11,698 bases of DNA. It comes from Anaerotignum sp. (lineage in GTDB: Bacteria; Bacillota; Clostridia; Lachnospirales; Anaerotignaceae). The DNA lies in contig JAFRZQ010000074.1 in the NCBI GenBank assembly GCA_017442465.1, positions 1 through 11,698 on the forward strand. The letters are read 5' to 3'. Shown in pieces: positions 1-7,295 of the stretch (positions are counted from its first letter, which is position 1; each line of letters starts with the position of its first letter). Made by a program: the position numbers and the translations under genes. Under the pieces are notes generated by a model. That model saw only the letters and a list, made by a program, of their open reading frames with translations, searched no databases and was not told where the DNA came from.

Positions 1-56
1 GCGGAGAGGGCAGCCATCATGCCTGCTGCGCCGCCGCCGATGATGATTACTTTCAT
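1..56 (-). CDS. FAD/NAD(P)-dependent oxidoreductase, N-terminus only (HI0933/BaiN-like)
   Basis: Only the first 18 codons are inside the window; the gene runs off the left edge. The peptide starts MKVIIIGGGAAGMMAALSA. This is a beta strand followed by the GxGxxG dinucleotide-binding loop of a Rossmann fold, with the GGGAAGMMAA spelling common in the HI0933/BaiN family of flavoproteins (established family knowledge). The start ATG (56-54) has an AAAGGTGA-type ribosome binding site 5-6 nt upstream on the minus strand. A promoter for it lies at 137-108. With so little sequence, other FAD-dependent oxidoreductases cannot be excluded and the substrate cannot be inferred. It is divergent from mutS2. 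Confidence 0.7.
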   Translation of the reverse strand, partial: MKVIIIGGGAAGMMAALS

Positions 57-107
57 AATGTCACCTTTTCTATGTAAATCAATGAGTTAATTCTTTCATA
101 TTCATTT

Positions 108-137
108 ATTATAATCTGTTTGTAAGGCCATTGTAAA
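108..137 (-). promoter_or_regulatory. Sigma-A-type promoter for the minus-strand oxidoreductase
   Basis: Read on the minus strand, TTTACA (137-132, 5 of 6 to TTGACA) is followed after 18 nt by a perfect TATAAT (113-108). Transcription would start near 101 and give a leader of about 45 nt before the ATG at 56. The call rests on consensus match and position only. Confidence 0.6.
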
Positions 138-188
138 CAGGGATTTTCGCGGACAGATGCCTTTGAAACATTGTAGAAACGGGGATTT
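130..188. repeat. Imperfect direct repeat in the oxidoreductase/mutS2 intergenic region
   Basis: ATTGTAAACAGGGATTTT (from 130) and ATTGTAGAAACGGGGATTTT (from 170) are close copies about 40 nt apart. The left copy covers the -35 of the minus-strand promoter and the right copy covers the -35 of the mutS2 promoter. It may be chance, a tandem duplication, or a shared binding site; nothing in the sequence decides this. Confidence 0.35.
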
Positions 189-199
189 TGTGATATACT
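171..199 (+). promoter_or_regulatory. Sigma-A-type promoter for mutS2
   Basis: TTGTAG (171-176) and TATACT (194-199) are separated by exactly 17 nt. The expected transcription start is near 206, about 45 nt before the mutS2 ATG. The leader holds a GGAG ribosome binding site (240-243) 7 nt before the start codon. The -35 lies in the second copy of an imperfect repeat (see 130-188). Confidence 0.6.
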
Positions 200-250
200 A
201 TTATGATATTATAGGATAAGTATTGAAATTGATATATATGGAGTAAAAAT

Positions 251-2059
251 ATGAACGAAAAAGCATTACACACATTGGAATATGACAAGATCATACAGAA
301 ACTGGTGGGCTATGCGGTTTCCCCTATGGCGAAGGAAAGAGCGGCAGAACTGCGTCCTTCTTCTGCCATTAGTGATATTGCCATCTGGCAGCAGGAAACA
401 ACAGAAGCCACAGTAATGGCGCTGAAAAAAGGATCTCCTTCCTTTGGCGGTTTCCGTGAAATTCGTCCTCAGCTGAAAAGAGCATCCATGGCAGGTGTTC
501 TTTCTGTGGCGGAATTGATGGCTATTGGCGAATTTGCATATGTTTGCCGCAAGGTGAAAAACTATGCCAGAAAAGAAAACAAGGACGAAGTATACCCTCG
601 TCTGGATGAATATTTTGATCTGATCATCCCTCTGGATAAGCTGGAAAATGAAATCAGCCGCTGCATCCTTTCTGAAACGGAAATTGCGGATGATGCCAGT
701 GCAGGTCTGCGCAGTGTGCGTAAGGAAATCAAGATTTCTAATGACCGCGTGAAAGATCATCTGAATGGTATCATCAATTCTTCTGCATACAGAAATATGC
801 TGCAGGATTTTGTGGTCACCATCAGAAATGACAGATATTGCGTGCCTGTCAAAGCGGAATACAGAAGCTCCTTCCCTGGTATGATCCACGATCAGTCTAA
901 CACAGGGTCTACATTGTTCATGGAGCCACTGAGTGTTATCCAGCTGAATAATAAAATCAAAGAGCTGCAGGCGAAGGAAAAGGAAGAAATCGAAAAAATC
1001 CTGCTGATGCTGTCTGATCTTGTGACAGCTAATGCTATTTCCATTGAAGGCAATCTGGAACTGCTGACACAGTTGGATTTCATCTTTGCGAAAGCGTCCC
1101 TGTCCATGGCCATGGATGCAACACAACCTCAGTTTAATACAAAAGGCTACATCGACATCCATAAAGGCAGACACCCTCTGCTGGATCCGAAAACGGTAGT
1201 GCCTACAGATATTTATCTGGGTAAAGATTTTACAACACTGCTCATTACAGGCCCTAACACAGGTGGTAAGACCGTTGCCCTGAAAACGCTGGGGCTGTTT
1301 ACCCTGATGGGACAGGCAGGTCTGCATATCCCTGCTTTCGATAATTCTGAACTGGCGGTATTTGATAATGTATTTGCAGATATCGGCGATGAACAGAGTA
1401 TTGAACAGAGCCTTTCTACCTTCTCCGCCCACATGACAAATATCGTAAGAATCATGGATCAGGTGACGGATAATTCTCTGGTGCTGTTCGATGAACTGGG
1501 CGCAGGTACTGACCCTACGGAAGGTGCGGCACTGGCCATTGCCATCATCAAAGCCCTGCTGGAAAGAGAAATCAGAACAGCAGTAACAACCCATTACAGC
1601 GAACTGAAGGTATTTGCTCTATCCACAGACCATGTAGAAAATGCCTGCTGTGAATTCAGTGTGGAAACATTGAGACCAACCTATAAACTGCTGATCGGTA
1701 TTCCCGGTAAGAGTAACGCTTTTGCCATTTCCAAAAGACTGGGCCTGCAGGATTATATTCTGGATTCTGCGAAAGAATTTATCAGCCAGGATGAAGCGAA
1801 GTTCGAAGATGTTATCACAGATCTGGAAATCAGCAAAAAGTCTGTGAAGATCGAACAGGAACGCGCGGAAGAATACAGACGCGAAGCGGAAGCCCTGAAA
1901 AAAGAAGTGGAACGTCAGAAAGAAAAGACAAAACAGCAGAAGGAAAAGATTCTGGAAAAAGCCAGAGAAGAAGCGAAACAGATCTACGTGAAGGCCAAGG
2001 AAGAAGCCGACAGTATCATCAAAGAGATGAACAAGCAGGCGAAGGAAGCCAACAACTAG
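251..2059 (+). CDS. mutS2: Still-open 5' part of mutS2: clamp and ATPase domains (602 aa)
   Basis: This is the part of mutS2 that can be translated as it stands. Visible motifs are Walker A GPNTGGKT (residues 334-341), Walker B LVLFDE with D414-E415, and the H-loop histidine H448 in TTHYSELK. A charged Lys/Glu/Arg-rich coiled coil runs from about 510 to the end. The product would keep nucleotide binding and probably dimerisation through the ATPase, but lose the KOW-like and Smr (nuclease-type) regions. The ATG at 251 is chosen for its GGAG site 7 nt upstream and the typical N-terminus MNEKALHTLEYDKI. Whether the truncated protein is stable or active is unknown; a 602-residue form may simply be a decaying product. 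Confidence 0.75.
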   Translation: MNEKALHTLEYDKIIQKLVGYAVSPMAKERAAELRPSSAISDIAIWQQETTEATVMALKKGSPSFGGFREIRPQLKRASMAGVLSVAELMAIGEFAYVCRKVKNYARKENKDEVYPRLDEYFDLIIPLDKLENEISRCILSETEIADDASAGLRSVRKEIKISNDRVKDHLNGIINSSAYRNMLQDFVVTIRNDRYCVPVKAEYRSSFPGMIHDQSNTGSTLFMEPLSVIQLNNKIKELQAKEKEEIEKILLMLSDLVTANAISIEGNLELLTQLDFIFAKASLSMAMDATQPQFNTKGYIDIHKGRHPLLDPKTVVPTDIYLGKDFTTLLITGPNTGGKTVALKTLGLFTLMGQAGLHIPAFDNSELAVFDNVFADIGDEQSIEQSLSTFSAHMTNIVRIMDQVTDNSLVLFDELGAGTDPTEGAALAIAIIKALLEREIRTAVTTHYSELKVFALSTDHVENACCEFSVETLRPTYKLLIGIPGKSNAFAISKRLGLQDYILDSAKEFISQDEAKFEDVITDLEISKKSVKIEQERAEEYRREAEALKKEVERQKEKTKQQKEKILEKAREEAKQIYVKAKEEADSIIKEMNKQAKEANN

Positions 2060-2338
2060 AACAAGGCTCTGGAACAGAGACAGAAACTGAACGAAAAGCT
2101 TTCTACGATGCAGGCGGATTTCCTGAAATCCAAGCGCGTAAAACCCAACCACAAGGCTCCTGAAAATCTGAAAGTAGGCGACAGGGTTTATGTCATTTCC
2201 TTCGACCAGAACGGCGAAGTGCTGGCTGCACCGGATAAGAATAAAGAAGTTATGGTGCAGATGGGTATCATGAAGATGAAGGTCCCCATGGCGGAACTGA
2301 TGCTGGATGATACACCTCAGCCCAAGGAAAAACAGCAG

Positions 2339-2369
2339 AAAAAACAGCAGCCTGCAGGGCGAAACTTTC
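2339..2369 (+). other. mutS2: Probable site of the one-base loss in mutS2
   Basis: Upstream sequence is coding in the original frame through the Lys/Gln-rich stretch. The Smr domain is coding in the frame one base earlier (FISAEIDCRG, readable from about 2368). The earlier frame has a stop at 2308-2310, so the shift must lie after that. The most likely spots are the six-A run at 2339-2344 and the TTT/CC junction at 2366-2369. Neither is a canonical X-XXY-YYZ slippery heptamer, and I see no strong stimulatory stem immediately after, so a programmed frameshift is not supported. Confidence 0.6.
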
Positions 2370-2647
2370 CAAGAGCAGTTTTATTTCTGCAGAGATCGAC
2401 TGCCGCGGACAGCTGGTGGATGAAGCCATTGCAAATATTGATAAATATATCGATGATGCATACCTGTCCGGTCTGAAACAGGTAGTCATCATTCATGGTA
2501 AGGGTACCGGTGCCCTGCGTGCAGGGGTACAGAATTACCTGAAAATGAATTCTCATGTAAAAAGCTACAGACCCGGTACATTCGGCGAGGGCGAGGCCGG
2601 TGTAACGGTGGTTGAACTGAAGTAAAACCGAAAAAGAGGTGGAGAAG

Positions 2648-3331
2648 ATGGGGAAACAGAAAATTTTGATCGTTGATGATGATCTGCATATTGCGGAGCT
2701 CATCTCTCTTTATATGATGAAGGACGGCTACGAAACGGAAGAAGTCTATGACGGCAGAGAAGCCATCAAAAAGGCGGAATCTTTTCAGCCTGATCTGATC
2801 CTGCTTGATCTGATGCTGCCTGGCATGGATGGCTATCAGGTCTGTACGGAAATCAGAAAAACAAGTCGTGTGCCCATCATCATGCTGACAGCCAAGGGCG
2901 AAACCTTTGATAAAGTCCTTGGTCTGGAACTGGGGGCCGATGATTATATCGTAAAACCCTTTGACCCCAAGGAACTGGTGGCAAGGGTAAAAGCGGTGCT
3001 GCGCAGATATGAACCGAAACAGGAAGAGGATAAAAATGTGCTGAGATTTGATGGGCTGGAAATCAATCTGTCTAACTATTCTGTATCTTATAACGGAAAA
3101 AGTCTGGACTTTCCTCCAAAGGAATTTGAGTTGCTTTCCTTCCTGGCACAGCATCCCAATCGGGTGTTTACCAGAGAACAGCTGCTGGACCGCATCTGGG
3201 GATACGAATATGTGGGCGATACCAGAACAGTGGATGTGCATGTAAAACGTATTCGTGAAAAGCTGAACAGCGAAGACGAATGGGGCATCCGTACTGTATG
3301 GAGCGTGGGCTACAAATTTGGCCAGAAATAA
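2648..3331 (+). CDS. OmpR/PhoB-family response regulator (227 aa)
   Basis: A two-component transcription factor. The receiver domain (about residues 4-118) has the acidic pair D10-D11, phosphoacceptor D54 in LLDLMLPGMDG, T81 and K103 in YIVKPF. A winged-helix Trans_reg_C domain fills about 130-225, with the FTREQLLDRIWGYEY and RTVDVHVKRIREKL signatures. I chose ATG 2648 rather than GTG 2639 because GAGGTG (2636-2641) is then a ribosome binding site at 6 nt, whereas GTG 2639 lies inside that site. The gene follows mutS2 by 22 nt with no visible promoter or terminator between, so it is probably cotranscribed, and the mutS2 stop may lower its expression. The likely partner is the histidine kinase at 3870. 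The regulon cannot be inferred. Confidence 0.93.
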   Translation: MGKQKILIVDDDLHIAELISLYMMKDGYETEEVYDGREAIKKAESFQPDLILLDLMLPGMDGYQVCTEIRKTSRVPIIMLTAKGETFDKVLGLELGADDYIVKPFDPKELVARVKAVLRRYEPKQEEDKNVLRFDGLEINLSNYSVSYNGKSLDFPPKEFELLSFLAQHPNRVFTREQLLDRIWGYEYVGDTRTVDVHVKRIREKLNSEDEWGIRTVWSVGYKFGQK

Positions 3332-3337
3332 GGAAAT

Positions 3338-3368
3338 AAAAAGGGGATGTCAGTGACATCCCTTTTTA
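3338..3368. terminator. Bidirectional intrinsic terminator
   Basis: GGGATGTC (3344-3351) pairs perfectly with GACATCCC (3355-3362) around a 3-nt loop. An A-rich flank lies on the left and TTTTT (3363-3367) on the right, so it can terminate the response regulator on the plus strand and the membrane protein gene on the minus strand. Confidence 0.85.
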
Positions 3369-3379
3369 TCAATCATGTA

Positions 3380-3739
3380 TTATACTTCGGATTTTTCTTC
3401 TGCTTCTGCAGCGGGAGCAGTTTCGCCGTCAACAGTCGCATCATCAGCAGAAGCGGCTTTGGCAGCGTCTTCAGCAATTTTCATGGCGATCAGTTCATCT
3501 TCATACTGAGATCTGTAACGTTCCATTGCCTGTTTGCGTACAGCTTCTTTACGCATGTTTGCCCAGCGGAGCATAAGCATCAGGAACAGCAGGAACAGGA
3601 TCAAGATGTGGAAGCTGTTCAGCTGTGTCCAGTTGATACGTGTCAGAACAAGGATCGCCAGAGCAAGAATGATCATATCTCTGGGAGCCAGTTGTTTGCG
3701 ATTGGGTCTTTGAGGATTTGTATTCTGATTGTTTTCCAT
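3380..3739 (-). CDS. Small two-helix membrane protein of unknown function (119 aa)
   Basis: I do not recognise a family. The N-terminal 20 residues are polar and Asn/Pro/Arg-rich. Two hydrophobic helices follow (about 22-36, MIILALAILVL, and 42-60, FHILILFLLFLMLML). Then comes a basic/acidic amphipathic stretch (61-90, RKEAVRKQAMERYRSQYEDEL) and an Ala/Asp/Glu-rich tail to the end. The hairpin-like membrane arrangement would put both ends on the same side, probably the cytoplasm. The start at 3739 is preferred because upstream in-frame residues look non-coding. The ribosome binding site (AAAGGAG, 3774-3768) is unusually far, with a hairpin between. The gene is divergent from the histidine kinase and convergent with the response regulator, so it splits that pair; a role in signalling is possible but only inferred from position. 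Confidence 0.75.
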   Translation of the reverse strand: MENNQNTNPQRPNRKQLAPRDMIILALAILVLTRINWTQLNSFHILILFLLFLMLMLRWANMRKEAVRKQAMERYRSQYEDELIAMKIAEDAAKAASADDATVDGETAPAAEAEEKSEV

Positions 3740-3749
3740 AAGTAAGTAC

Positions 3750-3774
3750 AGGCAGCGGACTGCCTTTCTCCTTT
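3750..3774 (-). promoter_or_regulatory. Ribosome binding site separated from its start codon by a hairpin
   Basis: On the minus strand the order is AAAGGAG, AA, the perfect 6-bp hairpin AGGCAG-TCCG-CTGCCT (3765-3750), GTACTTACTT, then ATG at 3739. The linear distance of about 28 nt is too long for normal initiation. Folding the hairpin would reduce it to about 12 nt. No alternative start codon sits at a normal distance from the AAAGGAG. The functional reading is inference. Confidence 0.5.
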
Positions 3775-3784
3775 CAGAAGTATT

Positions 3785-3840
3785 TGCATGGTATGTAATC
3801 ATACAAACTATAGTATACCATTTTTTTGTGGGTTTGTAAT
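3785..3840. promoter_or_regulatory. Overlapping divergent promoters with an inverted repeat
   Basis: Minus strand: ATTACA (3840-3835), 17 nt, TATACT (3817-3812), serving the membrane protein gene. Plus strand: TTGCAT (3785-3790), 18 nt, TATAGT (3809-3814), serving the histidine kinase. The two -10 elements overlap, so the polymerases should exclude each other. A perfect inverted repeat GTATG-TAAT-CATAC (3791-3804) occupies the plus-strand spacer and the expected minus-strand start site, a good place for an operator. Confidence 0.5.
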
Positions 3841-3869
3841 GTATTTTTTCATATTTTGGAGGAATGAAC

Positions 3870-5288
3870 ATGAAAAGGGATTCCATTGTGCGCAAGCAGA
3901 TGCTTTTATATATGACGACCATAGGGATATTGATCCTGATTTTATGCGGTGCGCTGGCGGTGATCTATACGAACCATTATATGGGCGAGAAAAAAGGAGA
4001 ACTGATCCATCAGGGAGAAAAGATTGCATCTGCTTATGGGAAGGCGTATCGGACAGGAAATCTAAGCGAACTGACCCATGAGCTGCAGATACTGGAAAAC
4101 TACATGGAAGCCGGCGTCGTGCTGATGAATCAGGATGGGAGAGTTGTGCTGACTTCTCCCGGGTTTGATGATGTGCTGATCGGGGATGAAATGGCTTATG
4201 ATGACATGACAACAGCTGTGCTCAATGGTGAGATCGCTACCCATTATATAAAACCAGGAGAAGTATTCGATACACCGATGCTTGTGGTGGGTTATCCTGT
4301 TTCAGAGGGACAGCTGGCCGGTATTTTTATGTGCCGTCCCATGCCAGAAATCGAAGCATCTTTGATGGAGATGTATCAGATGAGTGTGATCAGTCTGTTT
4401 TTTGTATCTTTGTTGGGGCTGATCGTTAGCTTTTTGACAGCAAAGTATGTTGCCTTTCCTCTGGTCGTGATGAACCGTGCGGCGAAGATCATTGCCAACG
4501 GGGATTTTGAGCAGCGGGTAGTGATCAATAGTAATGATGAAATAGGTGAATTGGCGGAAAGTTTCAACCATATGGCAGAAAGCCTGCAGACCCATGAAAA
4601 GGTGCGGAAAGATTTTATTGCAAATATTTCCCATGACCTGCGGTCGCCTCTGACCAGCATGAATGGATTTCTGACGGCTATGCTGGATGGAACGATACCG
4701 AAGGAAAAACAGGAAAAATATCTGAAGATCGTTCTGGAAGAAACAGAGCGGCTGTCTCGTATGACCCAGGGGATCGTGGAACTGAGCCGTGCCCAGAGCA
4801 GCGCGATTTTGCTGGAGGAGACGAATTTTGATATCAATGAGCTGATCCGCAGCAATATTGAGGTGCTGGAACCGCAGCTGAAAGAAAAACAGGTACGCAT
4901 TCGGGGGATCTATGATGAAGAAAGTACCATGGTTCGTGGGGATCGGGATAAGATTTCCCGTGTGCTGCAGAACCTTTTGAGCAATGCGGCAAAGTTTTCT
5001 CCGGAATTTGGCGTGATAGAAGTGGAAACGACGCTGTTGGATAAGAAAAAGGTTTTGATCTCTGTAAAGGACGAAGGCCCTGGTATCAGTCAGGAAGATC
5101 AGAAATACGTATTCGATCGTTTTTTCAAATCGGATATGACAAGAAATGAGGATAAGGTGGGCAGCGGCATTGGTCTTGCCATTGCCAAGGAATTTATGAT
5201 TGCTCATGGCGAAAATATCACAGTGAAAAGCGAAGAGGGGAAGGGTGCAACTTTTGCATTTACCTTAAAACTGGCGGAAAAAGAATGA
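3870..5288 (+). CDS. Membrane sensor histidine kinase (472 aa)
   Basis: Order of parts: TM1 about 13-33, an extracellular sensor of about 135 residues (perhaps a Cache-like fold, inferred), TM2 about 170-193, HAMP about 195-245 (DEIGELAESFNHMAESLQ), HisKA with phospho-acceptor H255 in ANISHDLRSPL, and HATPase_c with N-box NLLSNAAKFS (368-377), G1 DEGPGI, F-box FDRFFKSD and G2 GSGIGLAIAKEF. All catalytic boxes are intact. ATG 3870 is preferred to ATG 3864 because GGAGG (3858-3862) is 7 nt from the former and only 1 nt from the latter. It is the probable partner of the response regulator at 2648, although it has its own promoter and is separated from it by a minus-strand gene. The signal sensed is unknown. 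Confidence 0.92.
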   Translation: MKRDSIVRKQMLLYMTTIGILILILCGALAVIYTNHYMGEKKGELIHQGEKIASAYGKAYRTGNLSELTHELQILENYMEAGVVLMNQDGRVVLTSPGFDDVLIGDEMAYDDMTTAVLNGEIATHYIKPGEVFDTPMLVVGYPVSEGQLAGIFMCRPMPEIEASLMEMYQMSVISLFFVSLLGLIVSFLTAKYVAFPLVVMNRAAKIIANGDFEQRVVINSNDEIGELAESFNHMAESLQTHEKVRKDFIANISHDLRSPLTSMNGFLTAMLDGTIPKEKQEKYLKIVLEETERLSRMTQGIVELSRAQSSAILLEETNFDINELIRSNIEVLEPQLKEKQVRIRGIYDEESTMVRGDRDKISRVLQNLLSNAAKFSPEFGVIEVETTLLDKKKVLISVKDEGPGISQEDQKYVFDRFFKSDMTRNEDKVGSGIGLAIAKEFMIAHGENITVKSEEGKGATFAFTLKLAEKE

Positions 5289-5295
5289 AAATAAG

Positions 5296-5327
5296 AAAAC
5301 CGAGACGAAAATGCGTCTCGGTTTTTT
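5296..5327. terminator. Bidirectional intrinsic terminator between the kinase and nadE
   Basis: ACCGAGACG (5299-5307) pairs with CGTCTCGGT (5314-5322) around a 6-nt loop. AAA on the left and TTTTT on the right allow it to act for both convergent genes. Confidence 0.85.
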
Positions 5328-5339
5328 GTTTGATAGAAT

Positions 5340-7280
5340 TTATAATTTTTCCACTTCGTCCATCCATACGCGGCTGAAGGCATCTGTAGGCATTCTCCAG
5401 TCGCCTCTGGGAGACAGGGAAATATCGCCAACTTTAGGGCCATCAGGCAGGCAGGAACGTTTGAACTGCTGGATGAAGAAACGGCGGTAGAAGTTTTTCA
5501 GCCATTTCAGCAGAGTTTCTCTGTCATATTCGCCTTCGAATGCTTTTTCTGCCAGCCACAGCACTTTTGCGGGGCGGTAGGCATTGTGCAGGATATGATA
5601 CAGGAAGAAATCATGCAGTTCATAAGGACCAACCAGATCTTCTGTTTTCTGGTTGATGTTGCCGCTTTCATCGGGAGGCAGGAGTTCGGGGCTGACAGGT
5701 GTATCCAGAACATCCAGCAGTGCTGCGGATGCATCAGCGTCCACTTCGCCATTGGTTGCTACCCAGCGTACCAGAACGCGGATCAGTGTTTTGGGGATGC
5801 CGCCGTTGACACCATACATGGACATATGGTCGCCGTTATATGTTGCCCAGCCCAATGCCAGTTCGGACAGGTCACCTGTACCAACTACCAGACCGTTGTA
5901 TTTATTTGCCAGATCCATCAGAATCTGTGTTCTTTCGCGGGCCTGTGCGTTTTCGTATGTTACGTTATGCAGGCTCATATCGTGTTCAATATCTTTGAAG
6001 TGCTGTGTTACAGCATCACGGATAGGGATCTCTTTCATTGTGATGCCCAGAGATTTCATCAGTGTCAGGGCATTTTGGTATGTTCTGTCTGTGGTGCCGA
6101 AGCCGGGCATTGTTACACCCAGGACGTGGCTGCGGTCGATGCCCAGGAAGTCGCAGGCCTTTACACAAACCAGAAGGGCAAGTGTAGAGTCCAAACCGCC
6201 GGAGATACCGATCACCAGAGAATCGGAATGGGTATGTTCCATTCTTCTTGCCAGACCCGCTGTCTGGATGGAGAAGATATCCTTGCAATGCTCGTCCACT
6301 TCGCCTGCTGCGGGGTGGAAAGGCGCAGAAGTCAGAGGTCTGTTCCAGTTTTCCAGAGATTCTGTTTCTTCCATATCAAATGTGATCAGACGATACAGAC
6401 GGTGCATTTCTGTTTTCTGCAGATGGGACAGGAAAGTGGTGTGTTTGCGGCGTTCGTTGGAAATGATATCCAGATCGATATCTGCATAAACCAGCTGATT
6501 ATTCTGTGCGAAACGTTCTGTTTCTGCAAAGATCTGACCGTTTTCGCAGATCATGCTGTGGCCGCCGAATACACAGTCCTGTGTGGATTCGCCGATGCCT
6601 GTGGAAACATAAACATAGGATGCCATGCAGCGAGCGGACTGCTGTGCAACCAGCTGTCTGCGGTAAATTGCTTTGCCGGAAGTTTCGCTGCTTGCAGAAA
6701 GGTTCAGCAGCAGCGTTGCGCCGTACAGTGCCTGATAAGAACTGGGAGGGATAGGAACCCACAGGTCTTCGCAGATTTCGATGCCGATTTTCAGATCGGG
6801 GATGCCTGCAGCGGCAAACAGCAGATCGGAACCGATGGGAACGTTCTGACCGGCATAGCTGATGCGGTCAACCAGGATATCGTCAGCGGAGGAGAACCAG
6901 CGTTCTTCCGCAAATTCGCTGTAGTTGGGTAGATGTGTTTTGGGAACCAGACCCAGGATCTCACCTTTATAAATGGCAACAGCACAGTTGAACTGCTGGC
7001 TGTCCAGCATAACGGGTGTGCCGATGACGAAGAACAGGTCAAGGTCTTTTGTTTCTTCTGCAATGGCTTTTACGCATTTTTCAGCAGCAACCAGAAGGGG
7101 ACGCTGCATGAACAGATCTGCACAGGTATAGCCTGTGATGCACAGTTCAGGGAATGTCAGAACACGCACGCCTTTTGCGGCTGCGTCTTTTGCCATTTCG
7201 ATGATCTGCTCTTTATTATAGGTACAGTCTGCCAGTCTCAGACGGGGAACAGCTGCACCGACTTTTACATAACCAAACAT
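5340..7280 (-). CDS. nadE: Glutamine-dependent NAD+ synthetase (646 aa)
   Basis: Catalyses ATP-dependent amidation of nicotinate adenine dinucleotide to NAD+, the last step of NAD synthesis, taking ammonia from glutamine. The N-terminal nitrilase-type glutaminase domain (about 1-290) shows the triad E45 (FPELCITGYT), K114 (VPKTHLPNY) and C170 (IEICEDLW). The C-terminal synthetase domain has the PP-loop SGGLDST (360-366) and GTGDLSELALGWATYNGDHM. The length and two-domain form fit the long glutamine-using class. The start at 7280 has an AAGGAGATGA ribosome binding site just upstream. The gene starts 15 nt after the lexA stop with no terminator between, so the two are probably one transcript. 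It ends at a bidirectional terminator shared with the histidine kinase. Confidence 0.95.
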   Translation of the reverse strand: MFGYVKVGAAVPRLRLADCTYNKEQIIEMAKDAAAKGVRVLTFPELCITGYTCADLFMQRPLLVAAEKCVKAIAEETKDLDLFFVIGTPVMLDSQQFNCAVAIYKGEILGLVPKTHLPNYSEFAEERWFSSADDILVDRISYAGQNVPIGSDLLFAAAGIPDLKIGIEICEDLWVPIPPSSYQALYGATLLLNLSASSETSGKAIYRRQLVAQQSARCMASYVYVSTGIGESTQDCVFGGHSMICENGQIFAETERFAQNNQLVYADIDLDIISNERRKHTTFLSHLQKTEMHRLYRLITFDMEETESLENWNRPLTSAPFHPAAGEVDEHCKDIFSIQTAGLARRMEHTHSDSLVIGISGGLDSTLALLVCVKACDFLGIDRSHVLGVTMPGFGTTDRTYQNALTLMKSLGITMKEIPIRDAVTQHFKDIEHDMSLHNVTYENAQARERTQILMDLANKYNGLVVGTGDLSELALGWATYNGDHMSMYGVNGGIPKTLIRVLVRWVATNGEVDADASAALLDVLDTPVSPELLPPDESGNINQKTEDLVGPYELHDFFLYHILHNAYRPAKVLWLAEKAFEGEYDRETLLKWLKNFYRRFFIQQFKRSCLPDGPKVGDISLSPRGDWRMPTDAFSRVWMDEVEKL

Positions 7281-7295
7281 AAAATGTTCATCTCC

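Larger units (their letters stand above)
251..2625 (+). pseudogene. mutS2: mutS2, full length but interrupted by an in-frame stop and a frameshift
   Basis: MutS2 is a dimeric DNA/ribosome-associated ATPase of the MutS family. In Bacillus it acts on stalled, collided ribosomes and in other species it is linked to suppression of recombination. The span of 2375 nt would encode about 791 residues, the normal family length, if one base were restored. The order is family-like: N-terminal clamp and core, ABC ATPase, coiled coil, a KOW-like basic segment (VGDRVYVISF near 2179-2205), then a C-terminal Smr domain with DxRG (DCRG) and HGKGTG. Two lesions break it. A TAG at 2057-2059 is followed by same-frame sequence with clear MutS2 character, and a -1 shift near 2339-2369 moves the Smr domain into another frame. 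The downstream pieces have no convincing ribosome binding site of their own. Sequencing or assembly error remains possible. Confidence 0.8.

Noticed and set aside
266..1594. 442-residue open frame on the minus strand opposite mutS2
   Set aside because: It is the reverse shadow of the MutS2 ATPase region, with unlikely Cys/His/Phe-rich composition.
2057..2059. TAG in mutS2 read as pyrrolysine or another recoded residue
   Set aside because: There is no supporting element, MutS2 is not a known pyrrolysine protein, and a separate frameshift downstream favours simple gene damage or sequence error.
2339..2369. Programmed -1 frameshifting in mutS2
   Set aside because: No canonical slippery heptamer in the correct phase and no strong downstream structure seen by eye; the upstream TAG would block ribosomes anyway.
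3347..3745. 132-residue plus-strand frame opposite the small membrane protein
   Set aside because: It begins inside the bidirectional terminator and lacks a ribosome binding site. The minus-strand frame has two clean membrane helices and a biased charged tail typical of a real protein.
4302..5207. 301-residue minus-strand frame opposite the histidine kinase
   Set aside because: The plus strand holds an intact kinase with H, N, G1, F and G2 boxes; the reverse frame has no recognisable features.
5586..6932. 448-residue open frame on the plus strand opposite nadE, rich in Cys, Gln and Phe
   Set aside because: It is antisense to a clear NAD synthetase with all catalytic residues. The protein has no domain-like character and no ribosome binding site; it arises from codon bias of the true gene.
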